A stretch of 64,000 bases of DNA from Myxococcales bacterium (GCA_022563535.1 JADFNE010000006.1:1-64000), one strand, 5' to 3'. Positions 50,330-59,890 are shown, numbered from the stretch's first letter. Notes: generated by a model not told the origin, from the letters alone. Made by a program: numbers and translations.

Positions 50330-50914
50330 TTAGCTGAGCAGCTTGGCCTTCGCGATCGTCATCTCTTCTTCAGTGATGATGCCGCTCTCTCGGAGCTGAT
50401 GGAGCTTCATGATCTGCTCTGCGAGAGAATCCTGTTCCTGAACCTCGAGCGGAAAGGACACGTCGGTGACGACCTTGAAGTCGTCCTTTCCTTCCATGCC
50501 ACTGTCGGCGTCTACTTCGTACAGGACGAGGTCTGGTGCGGGTCCGTCTTGACTCGGAGCAACAGCCTGGGACCGTGATTGAGCCGGTGCAGAATGGACT
50601 TGGGCGTCGACCGATCCGTGCGCGTCGATGTTTTCTTTTTGCTGTTGGGCTTGTTTCTCCGCCGACTTGTTTCGCAGACGGGGAGCCACGATGCGCGCGG
50701 CGCGAGCCTCAGCTTTGTTGATCGCTGCGCGACTGCCTTTGAAGAACAGCAGTCCGCCGATCGGGTAGAGGAAGAGTCCTGCGAAGAACGCCTCGGGCGG
50801 CAAGGCTTCAGTGGTATTGCCGAGCATGATCACCACACCGAGGAAGATCAGGGCAAGGCCAACTTTTCGCGGTTCTTTCATCACGGTCTCCAACAACTCG
50901 AGCCAAAGCCCCAC
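50330..50914 (-). CDS. SHOCT-domain membrane protein
   Basis: 194 residues: two N-terminal hydrophobic helices (VGLALIFLGVVIMLGN and FFAGLFLYPIGGLLFF), a charged, low-complexity middle and a C-terminal SHOCT motif (QIMKLHQLRESGIITEEEM). ATG could be the first or the Met at residue 12 (50881). Function unknown; SHOCT is a small oligomerisation segment found in many bacterial membrane proteins. Confidence 0.65.
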   Translation of the reverse strand: MGLWLELLETVMKEPRKVGLALIFLGVVIMLGNTTEALPPEAFFAGLFLYPIGGLLFFKGSRAAINKAEARAARIVAPRLRNKSAEKQAQQQKENIDAHGSVDAQVHSAPAQSRSQAVAPSQDGPAPDLVLYEVDADSGMEGKDDFKVVTDVSFPLEVQEQDSLAEQIMKLHQLRESGIITEEEMTIAKAKLLS

Positions 50915-51168
50915 GGGGATTCAGAGCGTTCGAGGATTCGTTCTCGCTGTCTACCTATCGACTGCGCGAGGCATTGCACTTGAGCGGCAGAGACCCGAAT
51001 CCGGGCCCTGGGCCCGGTTTCCTGAGATAAAACGAGAAATCTTCGCCCTCCATTGCCCTTTTCCGCTCGATTTCTCGCCTCTCTAACTGGGCAGCCTCAT
51101 GCAAACCCCCGACTCCGCGAATGGGCTGCCAGCGGACCAAGAAGATGAGTATTTGGAGGAAATACAAA

Positions 51169-51756
51169 ATGACAGCCCCCCTCGAGGACCCCAATGAAGT
51201 GGATGACGACCGTCTCGTCCGCGAAATATTGGCAGGCGTGGAATCGGCCTTCGACGATCTCTGCCGGCACTACGAGCGGCGAATTTATTTCTTTGCACTC
51301 AAGCGGATGCGCGACCCATCGGATGCGGAAGATGTCACCCAGGAAGTGTTCCTCCAGGTGTTTCGCGGTCTCGCAAAGTTCGAAGGTCGATCGTCGCTAC
51401 TGACCTGGATGTTCGGTATCGCGCACAATCAAATATGTCGCCGCTACCGACGCCGACGGCCCCTGTTGCTTTCGCTCGACTCCGATGAAGTCGATGCGCT
51501 CGCCACCGACCAGACCCCGGCTGACCAGAAAACAGACTTTGTTCGCATCCTGCGCAACTGCAGTCGGCTACTCAATGAGAAGGTTTCGGACACGCAGCGC
51601 GAAGCATTCGAAATGCGCTACATCGAAAATCTCTCGATGCGCGAGATTGCCGAATCAATGGGCAAGTCGCCTCAGGCCGTAAAGATCAGCCTGTTCCGCA
51701 CCCGTCGCACGCTGGCAGACAACAATCGAAAATTGCACCAGGTGCTGAGCGTTTGA
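51169..51756 (+). CDS. ECF-type RNA polymerase sigma factor
   Basis: 195 residues from the ATG at 51169 (GGAGG nine bases upstream). Region 2 is DDLCRHYERRIYFFALKRM, then DAEDVTQEVFLQVFRGLAKF; region 4 is TQREAFEMRYIENLSMREIA, then ESMGKSPQAVKISLFRTRR. No anti-sigma gene follows it. The next gene is the convergent second sigma factor. The upstream SHOCT membrane gene (divergent) has no obvious anti-sigma features. Confidence 0.88.
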   Translation: MTAPLEDPNEVDDDRLVREILAGVESAFDDLCRHYERRIYFFALKRMRDPSDAEDVTQEVFLQVFRGLAKFEGRSSLLTWMFGIAHNQICRRYRRRRPLLLSLDSDEVDALATDQTPADQKTDFVRILRNCSRLLNEKVSDTQREAFEMRYIENLSMREIAESMGKSPQAVKISLFRTRRTLADNNRKLHQVLSV

Positions 51757-51769
51757 CTCCACGGGAGTC
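51755..51769. terminator. short hairpin between two convergent sigma factors
   Basis: GACTCC, ACG, GGAGTC: a six-base perfect stem with a three-base loop, starting in the first sigma stop. It may terminate either gene, but no T run follows. Confidence 0.35.
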
Positions 51770-51783
51770 GCATCAATGAACTG

Positions 51784-52353
51784 TCAGTGATTTTGGAGGA
51801 TGTTCTTCAGCCGCACTCGCGCGACTACCCAGTCGCTCTTGACCGTTCGTTCAGAGATCGAGAGTTCCTCGGCGATCTCTTCGATCGTAAGGCCGCCGAA
51901 GACTCGCAGGGAGACGACGAGTGCCGCGCGCTCGTTCTCGAACGCGAGTTGATCCAGGGAATCTCGGGCTTCGCGATACCCTTGCTCAGAAGTGGGAACG
52001 GCAGGGAATACGTTCTCGTCCAGGGTTTCCCGCACCGAACCTCCGCCGCGTTTATCAGCGGCGCGCGCTCTCGCGTGATCGACCAATACGTGCCGCATGA
52101 TTCCCGAAGCCACCGAGTAGAAGTGAGTGCGATCTTTCCATTCTCGCGCCGAAGCGGTGGTGAGGCGCACAAAGACTTCGTTGATGACTGCCGTGGCCGA
52201 GAGGGTGTGATCGGCGCGCTCGTTCTTGAACAGGTTCTTCGCCCGGCGGCGGAGCTCGGGGTAGACCAGTTCCCAGAGCTGATCGGCGGGACCCCCTGAC
52301 GGGTCAGGCCGATTGAGCAGAGCCGTGATCTCGTCGTCGTTCTTTGGGGTCAT
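51784..52353 (-). CDS. ECF-type sigma factor of the TIGR02999-like group
   Basis: 189 residues from the ATG at 52353 (MTPKNDDEITALL). ELVYPELRRRAKNLFKNERA, then HTLSATAVINEVFVRL is the region 2 pattern typical of the Sig70-ECF TIGR02999 group, and VVSLRVFGGLTIEEIAEELS, then ISERTVKSDWVVARV is region 4. An in-frame extension to 52671 would overlap the aldehyde dehydrogenase gene and is rejected. No partner Ser/Thr kinase gene, often linked with this group, is present. Confidence 0.85.
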   Translation of the reverse strand: MTPKNDDEITALLNRPDPSGGPADQLWELVYPELRRRAKNLFKNERADHTLSATAVINEVFVRLTTASAREWKDRTHFYSVASGIMRHVLVDHARARAADKRGGGSVRETLDENVFPAVPTSEQGYREARDSLDQLAFENERAALVVSLRVFGGLTIEEIAEELSISERTVKSDWVVARVRLKNILQNH

Positions 52354-52502
52354 CGCGGGAAAGCTTAGTGTGCTGGCCGGGGTGCTGCTGGAGCATTCGC
52401 GACAACCAGTACGGTCCTCCCCCGGGCGGGGGTCGGATCCCGCGTGTGGTGGTAGACTCTGGGAGAGATTCGACCTAATCCCCCACATCGGAGACCCGCG
52501 AG

Positions 52503-54044
52503 ATGGCGATCGTTGAACCCGTAGCCTCAACCCCAGCAGGAGAGCCCCGTCGCTTGCGTCTTCGCAGTGTTGTGGACAGCCAACCCATCGGCGAGATCGA
52601 AGTCCAGGCAGAAGCCGAAGTTCGCGCGGCGGTCGAACGTGCCCGAAAGGCGCAGCCGGAATGGGCGGCACTTTCGGTCGAAAGTCGCGCCGGCTACCTG
52701 CGCAAAGTTTTGAAGATCGTGATCGAACGCCAGGAAGACGTGATCGAGACCGTCATTCGCGAAACCGGCAAGACTCGCAGCGAAGCGATCACGATGGAAG
52801 TCTTCTCGGCTTGCGATTCGCTTGCATACTATGCGAAGCGCGCGTCGAAGCTCCTGGCTCCCCAAAAGCGAAGCCTTCATGGTGTCATGCGCTTCATGAA
52901 GAAGATGACGATCCACCAGGTTCCACTCGGAGTGGTGGGGGTCATCACGCCCTGGAATGGTCCCTTCATCCTCGCCGTCAATCCCGTCGCGCAGGCCCTG
53001 GTTGCGGGAAACACGGTATTGCTCAAGCCTTCGGAAGTCACCCCCTTCTCGGCCCAGCTGCTCGCGGAGTTCTTCGAGCAGGCCGGATTGCCCGAAGCTG
53101 TCTTCCAGGTCTTGACGGGAGACGGCGAGACCGGCGCGGCGTTGTGCGAAGCCGACATCGACAAGATCACGTTTACCGGCAGTGCCGCCACGGGACGCAA
53201 AGTGGCCGAGGTCTGCGGACGTCGCCTGGTTCCCTGCACCCTCGAACTCGGGGGCAAGGATCCGATGATCGTCTGCGAAGATGCCGACATTGAAAGCGCC
53301 GCCGCCGGGGCGTTGTCCGGCGCGTACATGAACACCGGACAGTATTGCTGTGGTACCGAGCGTGTCTACGTCGTCGATTCGGTTGCCGACGAATTCATCG
53401 AAGAAGTGGTAAAGCGCGCCGGGGCATTGCGTCAGGGGGATACCGGCGAGAGCGATGTCGGGGCGATCTTCTGGCCGCGCCAAATGGAGATCATCGAGGC
53501 TCACATGGCGGATGCGGTGGCCAAGGGAGTGACAGTGCGGGTGGGCGGACGCCGCAACCCCGATCTCAAAGGTCTCTACTACGAACCCACGGTGCTGACC
53601 GACGTCACTCACGACATGCAAATCATGGTCGACGAAACCTTCGGTCCCATTCTCCCCATCATGCGGGTCAAGGACGAAGACGAGGCGATCCGACTCGCCA
53701 ACGACTCGCACTATGGCCTCGGCGCCACAATCTGGACGTCGGACAATCAGAGGGCGGTTCGACTCGCGCAAAAGATCGAATCGGGCAGCGTCTGTATCAA
53801 TGACATGACCATTACCTATGGCTGTCTCGAAGCTCCTTTTGGTGGGCGCAAGTCGAGCGGAGTGGGTCAGATCAACGGCGACAACGGAATTCGCGGCTAT
53901 TGCCACCAGATGCCCGTGATTGTTGATCGCTTCAAGGGCAAGAACTCGCGCTCGTTCTATCCCTTCAGTGTTCAGAAGGACGACCAGATACAAAAGGCCG
54001 TACGCTTCTTGTTCGGAACCTCGCTTGGTAAGTGGATCTCATGA
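52503..54044 (+). CDS. NAD(P)-dependent aldehyde dehydrogenase
   Basis: 513 residues. Cofactor segments ITPWNGPFILAVNPVAQALV and FTGSAATGRKVAEVCG, general base Glu in LELGGKDPMI, catalytic Cys282 or Cys283 (NTGQYCCGTER) and EAPFGGRKSSGVG at the end. The C-terminal ~40 residues are an extension after the usual end. Such enzymes oxidise aldehydes to acids; the substrate is not told by the sequence. It runs divergently from the second sigma factor. Confidence 0.92.
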   Translation: MAIVEPVASTPAGEPRRLRLRSVVDSQPIGEIEVQAEAEVRAAVERARKAQPEWAALSVESRAGYLRKVLKIVIERQEDVIETVIRETGKTRSEAITMEVFSACDSLAYYAKRASKLLAPQKRSLHGVMRFMKKMTIHQVPLGVVGVITPWNGPFILAVNPVAQALVAGNTVLLKPSEVTPFSAQLLAEFFEQAGLPEAVFQVLTGDGETGAALCEADIDKITFTGSAATGRKVAEVCGRRLVPCTLELGGKDPMIVCEDADIESAAAGALSGAYMNTGQYCCGTERVYVVDSVADEFIEEVVKRAGALRQGDTGESDVGAIFWPRQMEIIEAHMADAVAKGVTVRVGGRRNPDLKGLYYEPTVLTDVTHDMQIMVDETFGPILPIMRVKDEDEAIRLANDSHYGLGATIWTSDNQRAVRLAQKIESGSVCINDMTITYGCLEAPFGGRKSSGVGQINGDNGIRGYCHQMPVIVDRFKGKNSRSFYPFSVQKDDQIQKAVRFLFGTSLGKWIS

Positions 54045-54137
54045 TTCCGAATCGAGCGGATCGACACGCGAAATGATCGATTGCCATTTCGGCAGCTGAA
54101 GAGATCTTTCGCGTCGCAAAACGCCTAGGGGGGCAGT

Positions 54138-54932
54138 GTGGCGGACGAAGCGCTAATCGCGGTATTTGTGGACTATGAAAATCTCGCTCTCGGTGTCCGG
54201 GACGCGAAGATCGGTAAATTTCAGATCGATTTGATCCTCAAGCGTCTGCTCGAAAAGGGGCGTGTCGTATACAAGCGTGCGTATTGCGATTGGAGTCAGT
54301 ACCGCACCGAAGTGCGGGAGTTTCACGGTCACGGGATCGAGATGATCGACATTCCGCGCACCAAAATGAGTGGGAAAAACAGTGCGGACATTCACATGGT
54401 CGTCGACGCACTCGATCTCAGTCACTCCAAGGACCATATCGATGTCTTTGCATTGCTCACGGGAGACAGCGACTTTTCGCCCCTCGCCTCGAAGCTCAAG
54501 GAAAACAACAAGCGAGTCATCGGTTGCGGAGTCAAGAGTTCGACCTCGAACCTCCTGATTGGCTGTTGCGACGAATTCATCTACTACGATGATCTCGTAC
54601 GCGCCTCCGAAAAGTCCAGGCCCAGGAAAAAGCGCCTGAAGGCCTCCAAGGACTCGAGCGGCAAGGGCCGCGGAAAGGCGGCGACCGAGGAGGAGCCGGA
54701 GGTTTTGGGCCAACTCATCGAGATTGCTCGTTCGCTGGAGCAAGACTATGACCCGCTGTGGGGATCGATGATCAAGCAGACCATCCGGCGTGTCTACCCC
54801 GGGTTCAACGAACTCAACTCCGGCTACAAAAATTTTGCGGATCTACTCAAGGACGCGGAAGATCGCGGCTACCTGAAACTCGAGTACGACGAGAGCCGAG
54901 GCAACTTCAAGGTGCGCATGGGTGATGACTAG
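54138..54932 (+). CDS. NYN-domain RNase with C-terminal OST-HTH/LOTUS domain
   Basis: 264 residues. Residues 5-155 are a PIN-like NYN (LabA/DUF88) domain with acidic residues in AVFVDYENLA, SADIHMVVDAL and LLTGDSDFSPLASKL. A Lys/Arg-rich linker follows, then a C-terminal OST-HTH (LOTUS) RNA-binding domain (LIEIARSLEQDYDPLWGSMI, NSGYKNFADLLKDAEDRGYL). Proteins of this make-up are thought to be RNA-degrading nucleases. GTG start; no neighbour suggests a substrate. Confidence 0.85.
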   Translation: MADEALIAVFVDYENLALGVRDAKIGKFQIDLILKRLLEKGRVVYKRAYCDWSQYRTEVREFHGHGIEMIDIPRTKMSGKNSADIHMVVDALDLSHSKDHIDVFALLTGDSDFSPLASKLKENNKRVIGCGVKSSTSNLLIGCCDEFIYYDDLVRASEKSRPRKKRLKASKDSSGKGRGKAATEEEPEVLGQLIEIARSLEQDYDPLWGSMIKQTIRRVYPGFNELNSGYKNFADLLKDAEDRGYLKLEYDESRGNFKVRMGDD

Positions 54933-54950
54933 CAGGTTGCCCGTTTGCGC

Positions 54951-55880
54951 TCACGAAGCATCGCGTAGCAGCTCCGGATTGCGCGCCCGCACCATTCGCT
55001 CGATGCCCTCGCGCCAATCGACCCGAGTCTTGTCCACCAACTCGTGCATCTTGCTCGGATCCAGGGTCACGCTGGCGAGGGTGTCCTCGGTGTAGTTGAA
55101 CTTGGGCTCGAGGCCCGTCAGCTCACCCATGTAGCCGCACCACTCTTCGATGCTCGTCGGCTCGCTCCCACCCCAGTTGATCGTCACCGGAGGTACGTCG
55201 GCGAGGTCCAGAAGTTTGGGAATCATGGAAATGTAGTCGTCTTCATGAATCAGGTTGTAGATGCTCGGCTTGTCCTTGTGAACCGGGATCGGTACGCCGC
55301 CCTTCATCATCATGAGGTGGAACCATGGCCAGCCTCCGTTGTCACCGTAAGGGACACTGAAGCGAGCAATCACGCTTGGAACGTTCCACTGGCGTGCAGC
55401 AAAGCGCACCACGGTTTCTGCCGCGATTTTGCAGATGCTGTAGGTCGGCATCAGGACGCGATGGTTGTCTCCGAGAGGGTCGGTTTCTTTTAGCGCGTGA
55501 TGTCCCGCAGATTCATAAACTCCGGCTGTCGAACAGTGGAGAAAACCCTTCGCGGGTCGACAGTGCGCAATCAATCGGCCCACACCTTCGGCATTCGCGG
55601 CGAGGTCGTATTCGAAGTCCCCGCTCTTCACCACTGCAAAATTGAGCACGATTGAGAAGTCTCGGGGAACTGCGTCGAGATCAGCGCCGGCGAGATCGAC
55701 TGCGAGGGTTTCGACGCCCAAGGCTTCAATCTTTTCTCGGTCTTCCTGCTTGCTGAATCTCGCGAGGCCAAAGACCTGATTGTTCTGGGCGAGGGCTTTG
55801 ACAATGGGGAGCGCGACCTGGCTGGTCGGGCCCGTGATCAGAATCTTCTCACCTTCGAGCTGGGGGGTTGCGTTTGACAC
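54951..55880 (-). CDS. NAD-dependent epimerase/dehydratase (extended SDR)
   Basis: 309 residues. Rossmann segment ILITGPTSQVALPIVKALA has a variant glycine motif (Gly-x-x-x-x-x-Ala), with LNFAVVKSG and the catalytic YSICK pair at ~145-150. FLHCSTAGVYES supplies the Ser. It may act on nucleotide sugars or isoprenoid-like substrates. Same strand as the three genes to its right. Confidence 0.8.
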   Translation of the reverse strand: MSNATPQLEGEKILITGPTSQVALPIVKALAQNNQVFGLARFSKQEDREKIEALGVETLAVDLAGADLDAVPRDFSIVLNFAVVKSGDFEYDLAANAEGVGRLIAHCRPAKGFLHCSTAGVYESAGHHALKETDPLGDNHRVLMPTYSICKIAAETVVRFAARQWNVPSVIARFSVPYGDNGGWPWFHLMMMKGGVPIPVHKDKPSIYNLIHEDDYISMIPKLLDLADVPPVTINWGGSEPTSIEEWCGYMGELTGLEPKFNYTEDTLASVTLDPSKMHELVDKTRVDWREGIERMVRARNPELLRDAS

Positions 55881-55930
55881 CGTGTTTCTCCCTTTCTCTG
55901 ACTCTCCCGAGCTAATGCCTGGTTACCGGC

Positions 55931-56686
55931 CTATCCGAAAAAGCGTACCGCTACTCCAGCGCGCGCGCGATCGTTCGCCGTGCCTGCTTCCTCACTGCTG
56001 CGTAAGGGACGGATGCTGGCGGTGCGAAACATTCTGAATGTACCTACGCGGGAGCCGTCGCGATCGTATCGACCCGCAAACTCCAGGCCAGCTACATCTC
56101 CCGACTCGACGACATAGGACGTTCTGCCCTCGGCATCAGCTCGCTGCGAGTTTCCGATCACCTCGCTGATCGCGAATTCGCGCCACTCGCCATGGGGGGC
56201 GATGGTCCATTCTTCGTGGAAGCCCAACACGTTGACTCCGGCGACGCGACCCCGGCCGGTCGTTTTCCAACCCATCGCGTCGTTGCCCCGGAGCGAGTTC
56301 GATTTCATCCCCCGAGTGTTGACCCGCGGCCCATCCATGATCTCGGCCAGCTGAGCGACGTTTGGCTCCCACTTGCCGAGAACACGGCTGCGCGGGTTTC
56401 CCTTGTACGCTTCGAATCGGCCGGCGGTGCTCTCGAACACGACGATCGGATACTCGACCCAGTACAGCCGGCTGCCCTTCATGGCAAACGTCCACACCCT
56501 GTCGAGCCAACGATCGGAAGTCTCGTTATAGGTATTGGCGTCCCGGTAGTGGACCAGGACGAACCAGGTTCCCACGAGATCAGATCCGTCGCGTTTGCTT
56601 TCCGCCGCATCAGCGATCGCCGTCGCACAAATGACCCACGCGAACACAAAGACCAGGATCGTCGCGCTGGCGATTCGCTCGAACAA
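55931..56686 (-). CDS. secreted protein of unknown function, coupled to lysA
   Basis: 251 residues from a TTG two bases after the lysA stop, with GAGGTC upstream. That start gives a signal peptide (ERIASATILVFVFAWVICA, TAIADA). The mature part has a lipocalin or DUF-like beta pattern (DLVGTWFVLVHYRD, VYLWK-like WTFAMKGSRLYWVEYPI) without a recognised family. An in-frame extension to 56836 would lie inside lysA. Confidence 0.6.
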   Translation of the reverse strand: MFERIASATILVFVFAWVICATAIADAAESKRDGSDLVGTWFVLVHYRDANTYNETSDRWLDRVWTFAMKGSRLYWVEYPIVVFESTAGRFEAYKGNPRSRVLGKWEPNVAQLAEIMDGPRVNTRGMKSNSLRGNDAMGWKTTGRGRVAGVNVLGFHEEWTIAPHGEWREFAISEVIGNSQRADAEGRTSYVVESGDVAGLEFAGRYDRDGSRVGTFRMFRTASIRPLRSSEEAGTANDRARAGVAVRFFG

Positions 56687-56688
56687 GG

Positions 56689-57978
56689 TCAGACCTCGTT
56701 TTGCAGCATTTGCTCGAGGGTCTGGCGCCGACGAATCAGCTCGGCGCGACCGTCGCTGCGCAGCAGAACCTCCGCGCATTCGGGAAAGGCGTTGTAGTTC
56801 TTTGCGGACATTCCCGCGCAATAGGCGCCCGCGCATTCGATCACCAACGCGTCGCCAACCCGGGGTTCGACCACGGTGCGCGTCTCCAGGGCTTCGGGAT
56901 TGCCGGGCGCGGGAGTCAAGACGTCACCGCTCTCGCAACAATGGCCCACGATCAGGTACTCGCCAGTGCCCCGCGACTCATCATTGCCCGGCACCACGAT
57001 GATCGGATGCTGACCGCCGTACATGCTGGGTCGTATCATTTCCGACATCCCCGCATCGATCTTGATGAAGCGGTAGCCATCGTTCGCGCTGGTTTCCACG
57101 AGGTCGGTCACGGTACACACCAACGCACCGCAGCTCGCCGCAATGTAGGTTCCAGGTTCGACCTCGAGGGTGAGTTCGCGTCCATGCTCCCGCGCAAAAG
57201 CTTCGATCTCGGGAACAATCTTCTGGCCGATGGCCACGAGATCGGTCGTGTCTTCGTTGGCCATGCGTCCGACCTTGAATCCACCCCCCAGGCTCAGGTT
57301 GCGGACATCGGGCAGTCGCGCCGCGATGGCGAGGGACATCTTTGCGCACACCACCCATTTATCCGGATCCGAGCCCGACCCGATGTGAGTATGCATCCGG
57401 GTAATGGACAGATCTTTCTGGGCGGCAATTTCCAGCACCTGGTCGAGTTGTTCGTGCCAGATCCCGAAGCTCGCCGAGGGACCGCCAACGTTCGTGCGGT
57501 TGCTGTGGCCCGAACCCAGACCCGGATTGATCCGCACCGACACCTCGCGGCCCGGATACAGCTCTCCGTAGCGCTCCAATTGCAGCAGGGAGCAGGCGTT
57601 GAACATCACTCCCTGGTCGATCAACTGTTCGAGGTTACGGGGAAGCTCTTGTGCGGTGATCTGAATGTTTTCTGCCGGGACACCGGCAAGAAGTGCGCGG
57701 TCTGCTTCGAAGCCGCTGCTCGCATCAATCATGAGACCCGCTTCGGTGAGCAGTCGCAGAATGGCGGCCGTGGGCAGCGCCTTCATTGCGTAGCGACCCA
57801 CCAACCCGTAGGGATTCGGAAACGCGAGGACTTCCCGAGCTCGTCGCAGCAGGGTGTCTTCGTCGTAGACGTAGAAGGGGGTGCCGAACTCGCGTTGGAG
57901 CTCGAGGGTACGTTCAGCGTCCAGGAATTGCAGCGCTTCCATTTCGTCACTTTCATTTTGTGCGGAGTCGATTGGCAC
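56689..57978 (-). CDS. lysA: diaminopimelate decarboxylase-like PLP enzyme
   Basis: Fold-type III decarboxylase of 429 residues, probably meso-DAP to lysine. PLP Lys66 is in GRYAMKALPT, with the HTHIGSGSDPDKW segment, glycine loop SLGGGFKVG and GHCCESGDVLTPA. Other members of the fold (ornithine, carboxynorspermidine decarboxylase) cannot be excluded by eye. It precedes the secreted protein gene by two bases. Confidence 0.86.
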   Translation of the reverse strand: MPIDSAQNESDEMEALQFLDAERTLELQREFGTPFYVYDEDTLLRRAREVLAFPNPYGLVGRYAMKALPTAAILRLLTEAGLMIDASSGFEADRALLAGVPAENIQITAQELPRNLEQLIDQGVMFNACSLLQLERYGELYPGREVSVRINPGLGSGHSNRTNVGGPSASFGIWHEQLDQVLEIAAQKDLSITRMHTHIGSGSDPDKWVVCAKMSLAIAARLPDVRNLSLGGGFKVGRMANEDTTDLVAIGQKIVPEIEAFAREHGRELTLEVEPGTYIAASCGALVCTVTDLVETSANDGYRFIKIDAGMSEMIRPSMYGGQHPIIVVPGNDESRGTGEYLIVGHCCESGDVLTPAPGNPEALETRTVVEPRVGDALVIECAGAYCAGMSAKNYNAFPECAEVLLRSDGRAELIRRRQTLEQMLQNEV

Positions 57979-58121
57979 GCCGATCTCGCGGGGTAGTCCG
58001 CACCGGTCTACGGATCAGGGAGTTGAGGATATCACTCCTGTTGTGCTTTATCTCTTCCTACAGCAGTTTCGCAGACTTGGAGAAGTGAAACCAGGTGCGG
58101 CATCGGCCCGGGAAGGCGGAT

Positions 58122-59171
58122 TCAAATGGGCAGGTTGTGTGCGCGTTCTTCGTGCGTGGCCCGCGCTTGTCGATAGAGATCGAACTGTCCCAGCGCGCGC
58201 AGGTGATTGTGTTCGCCCGCTCTTTCGAACCGGTTGCGATCCCAATCCCAGTGGCACTCCCGCAGCATGTCGCTGGCAAAGCGGGCGCTCAGTTCGAGAG
58301 ACACGATCTCCAAACCCCAACTGAGCGATTCGAGTTCGGCGGGAGTTGGCTTTTCCTCCGGCGTACCCGGCTCGAATACGGTCATCAGGCCCTCAGTCGC
58401 TGCGCTTGCGAGAGAGAGATCGAGTTCGGCTTCGGGTTCGTCTTCGGCTCGCAGGTTGCACCAGGAGCGCAGCGCGTCGCCCCAATCAAATGCCAGGGGC
58501 AAACGAGCGAGGGTGTCGAGGTCGATCAATGCGACCGGACGGAAGTTTCCAGTCGAACTCTCGGGTTCGAACAGGAGATTGTTGAACTTGAGATCACCGT
58601 GGATGACCCGGTGCGGTGCGGCGTCGAGAGATGCAAGCCCGGCTGCTGCTTCGAAGATCTTGTTTGCGAGATCGACGGTCTTTCTATGAAGCGGGTGGCC
58701 CTCGTTTTCCCGCAGAGCCACAGCCAGATCTTCGAAGTGTTGATTTGTGTCGTGAAATGGAAACCCGATTGGATGCAGCGCTGCATCGAAGTCGAACATC
58801 GCCCGATGAAAAGACGCCACCAGTCTTCCCGCATCGCGGATCTGTTCCGGGTCCTTCGGGCGGTCGAATGCTGTGCCCTTGATCCGGGTCATGAGTCGCC
58901 ACAGGCCGTCGGATTCGAGATCTATGAATGGGAGGCCATCGCTCTCAACCAGGGAGAACGTCTCGATGCCCCGATCGGCCAGGTGTCGAGTCACTGCCTG
59001 GATGTTGTAGTTGATGTCGCGGGAGAACATGGGATTGACACGCTGAAGGATGAACTCGTGGTCTTCGCGATCCCGGACTTCGTAGGTCTCGTGGATCAGT
59101 CCAGTCGAAATGGGGGTAGCGATTGGATCAACGAGTTCACTGAACGCACGCAGCGCGCGCGAGAGAACCAC
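58122..59171 (-). CDS. APH-family phosphotransferase (sugar or amino-sugar kinase-like)
   Basis: 349 residues of the aminoglycoside phosphotransferase fold. The catalytic loop is VIHGDLKFNNLLF and the metal motif ALIDLDTLARLPLAFDWGDA. N-terminal phrases GLIHETYEV and FILQRVNPMFS are typical of the bacterial N-acetylhexosamine kinase/desulfatase-like group (NahK type). The substrate is not settled. No resistance role is implied. Confidence 0.8.
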   Translation of the reverse strand: MVLSRALRAFSELVDPIATPISTGLIHETYEVRDREDHEFILQRVNPMFSRDINYNIQAVTRHLADRGIETFSLVESDGLPFIDLESDGLWRLMTRIKGTAFDRPKDPEQIRDAGRLVASFHRAMFDFDAALHPIGFPFHDTNQHFEDLAVALRENEGHPLHRKTVDLANKIFEAAAGLASLDAAPHRVIHGDLKFNNLLFEPESSTGNFRPVALIDLDTLARLPLAFDWGDALRSWCNLRAEDEPEAELDLSLASAATEGLMTVFEPGTPEEKPTPAELESLSWGLEIVSLELSARFASDMLRECHWDWDRNRFERAGEHNHLRALGQFDLYRQARATHEERAHNLPI

Positions 59172-59191
59172 AGTGGGTTGATCAGCACCGG

Positions 59192-59890
59192 TCAGGGCTG
59201 ATCCGGCGAACTCGATGCGACGGGACTGTCGGCGTCTTTATCGACATACGTGTCCCCTGCAAAATCAGCGAGCTTCTTCTCTACTGCGGCGATCAGGGTC
59301 TCGAAGCCTTCGCGCTTGACCGTTGAAGAATACTCCGACCGTCGAAGGGAAAGTTCGCTGACCGTTCCATTCATGTAGACATCGATGATCTTCCAACTGC
59401 CATCCGTCTCGCGCAACCGGTAGTTGAGTCTGACGTCGTCGTCGTTCGGCAGGATCAACATCGTCTTGACCAACTTGGTGTCGTGGGGAGCATCTTCTTC
59501 CCCCTCGAGGACGAAGTGCTCGCCCGAATATCCCTTGAAGCGTCCCGCGTAGTTGGCCACAGTGAGGTTGGAAAAAATCTTGAGCCAGCGCTCTTGTTCA
59601 TCGGGAGTGAGTTTCTTCCAGTGACGTCCAATCGACTTGGCCGCCATGAACTTCTGGTCGATGTAGGTATTGACCGCCGGCGCGATCATTTCAAATCGCC
59701 CCTGGTAACCGAGCGCGTCCGCTTCCTTCATTGCGCCGGTCAACGTGTCGTGAAGACTTTGGACGGCAGCACTCGCGGTGCCTTGGTTGGAAGCCAGACT
59801 TCTGGTTGGCGCCAGCAAGAGAGCGCACACAGCGACATTCACAACAACACACCCAACAACACTGAAAAATCTCGCGTAAATAAATCGCAC
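59192..59890 (-). CDS. MlaC/Ttg2D-type periplasmic phospholipid carrier
   Basis: 232 residues from a GTG at 59890 with AGAGGT nine bases upstream. The signal peptide is VVGCVVVNVAVCALLLAP, then TRSLAS. The mature part follows the MlaC fold: FMAAKSIGRHWKKLTPDEQE, then NLTVANYAGRFKGYSGEHF and GSWKIIDVYMNG. Family members carry phospholipid or hopanoid lipids across the periplasm. No mlaABDEF genes are in the window. Same strand as the APH gene, 20 bases before it. Confidence 0.82.
   Translation of the reverse strand: MRFIYARFFSVVGCVVVNVAVCALLLAPTRSLASNQGTASAAVQSLHDTLTGAMKEADALGYQGRFEMIAPAVNTYIDQKFMAAKSIGRHWKKLTPDEQERWLKIFSNLTVANYAGRFKGYSGEHFVLEGEEDAPHDTKLVKTMLILPNDDDVRLNYRLRETDGSWKIIDVYMNGTVSELSLRRSEYSSTVKREGFETLIAAVEKKLADFAGDTYVDKDADSPVASSSPDQP

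Noticed and set aside
56701-57996. 431-codon open frame on the plus strand
   Set aside because: Mirror of lysA on the other strand; His/Arg-rich translation without family features.
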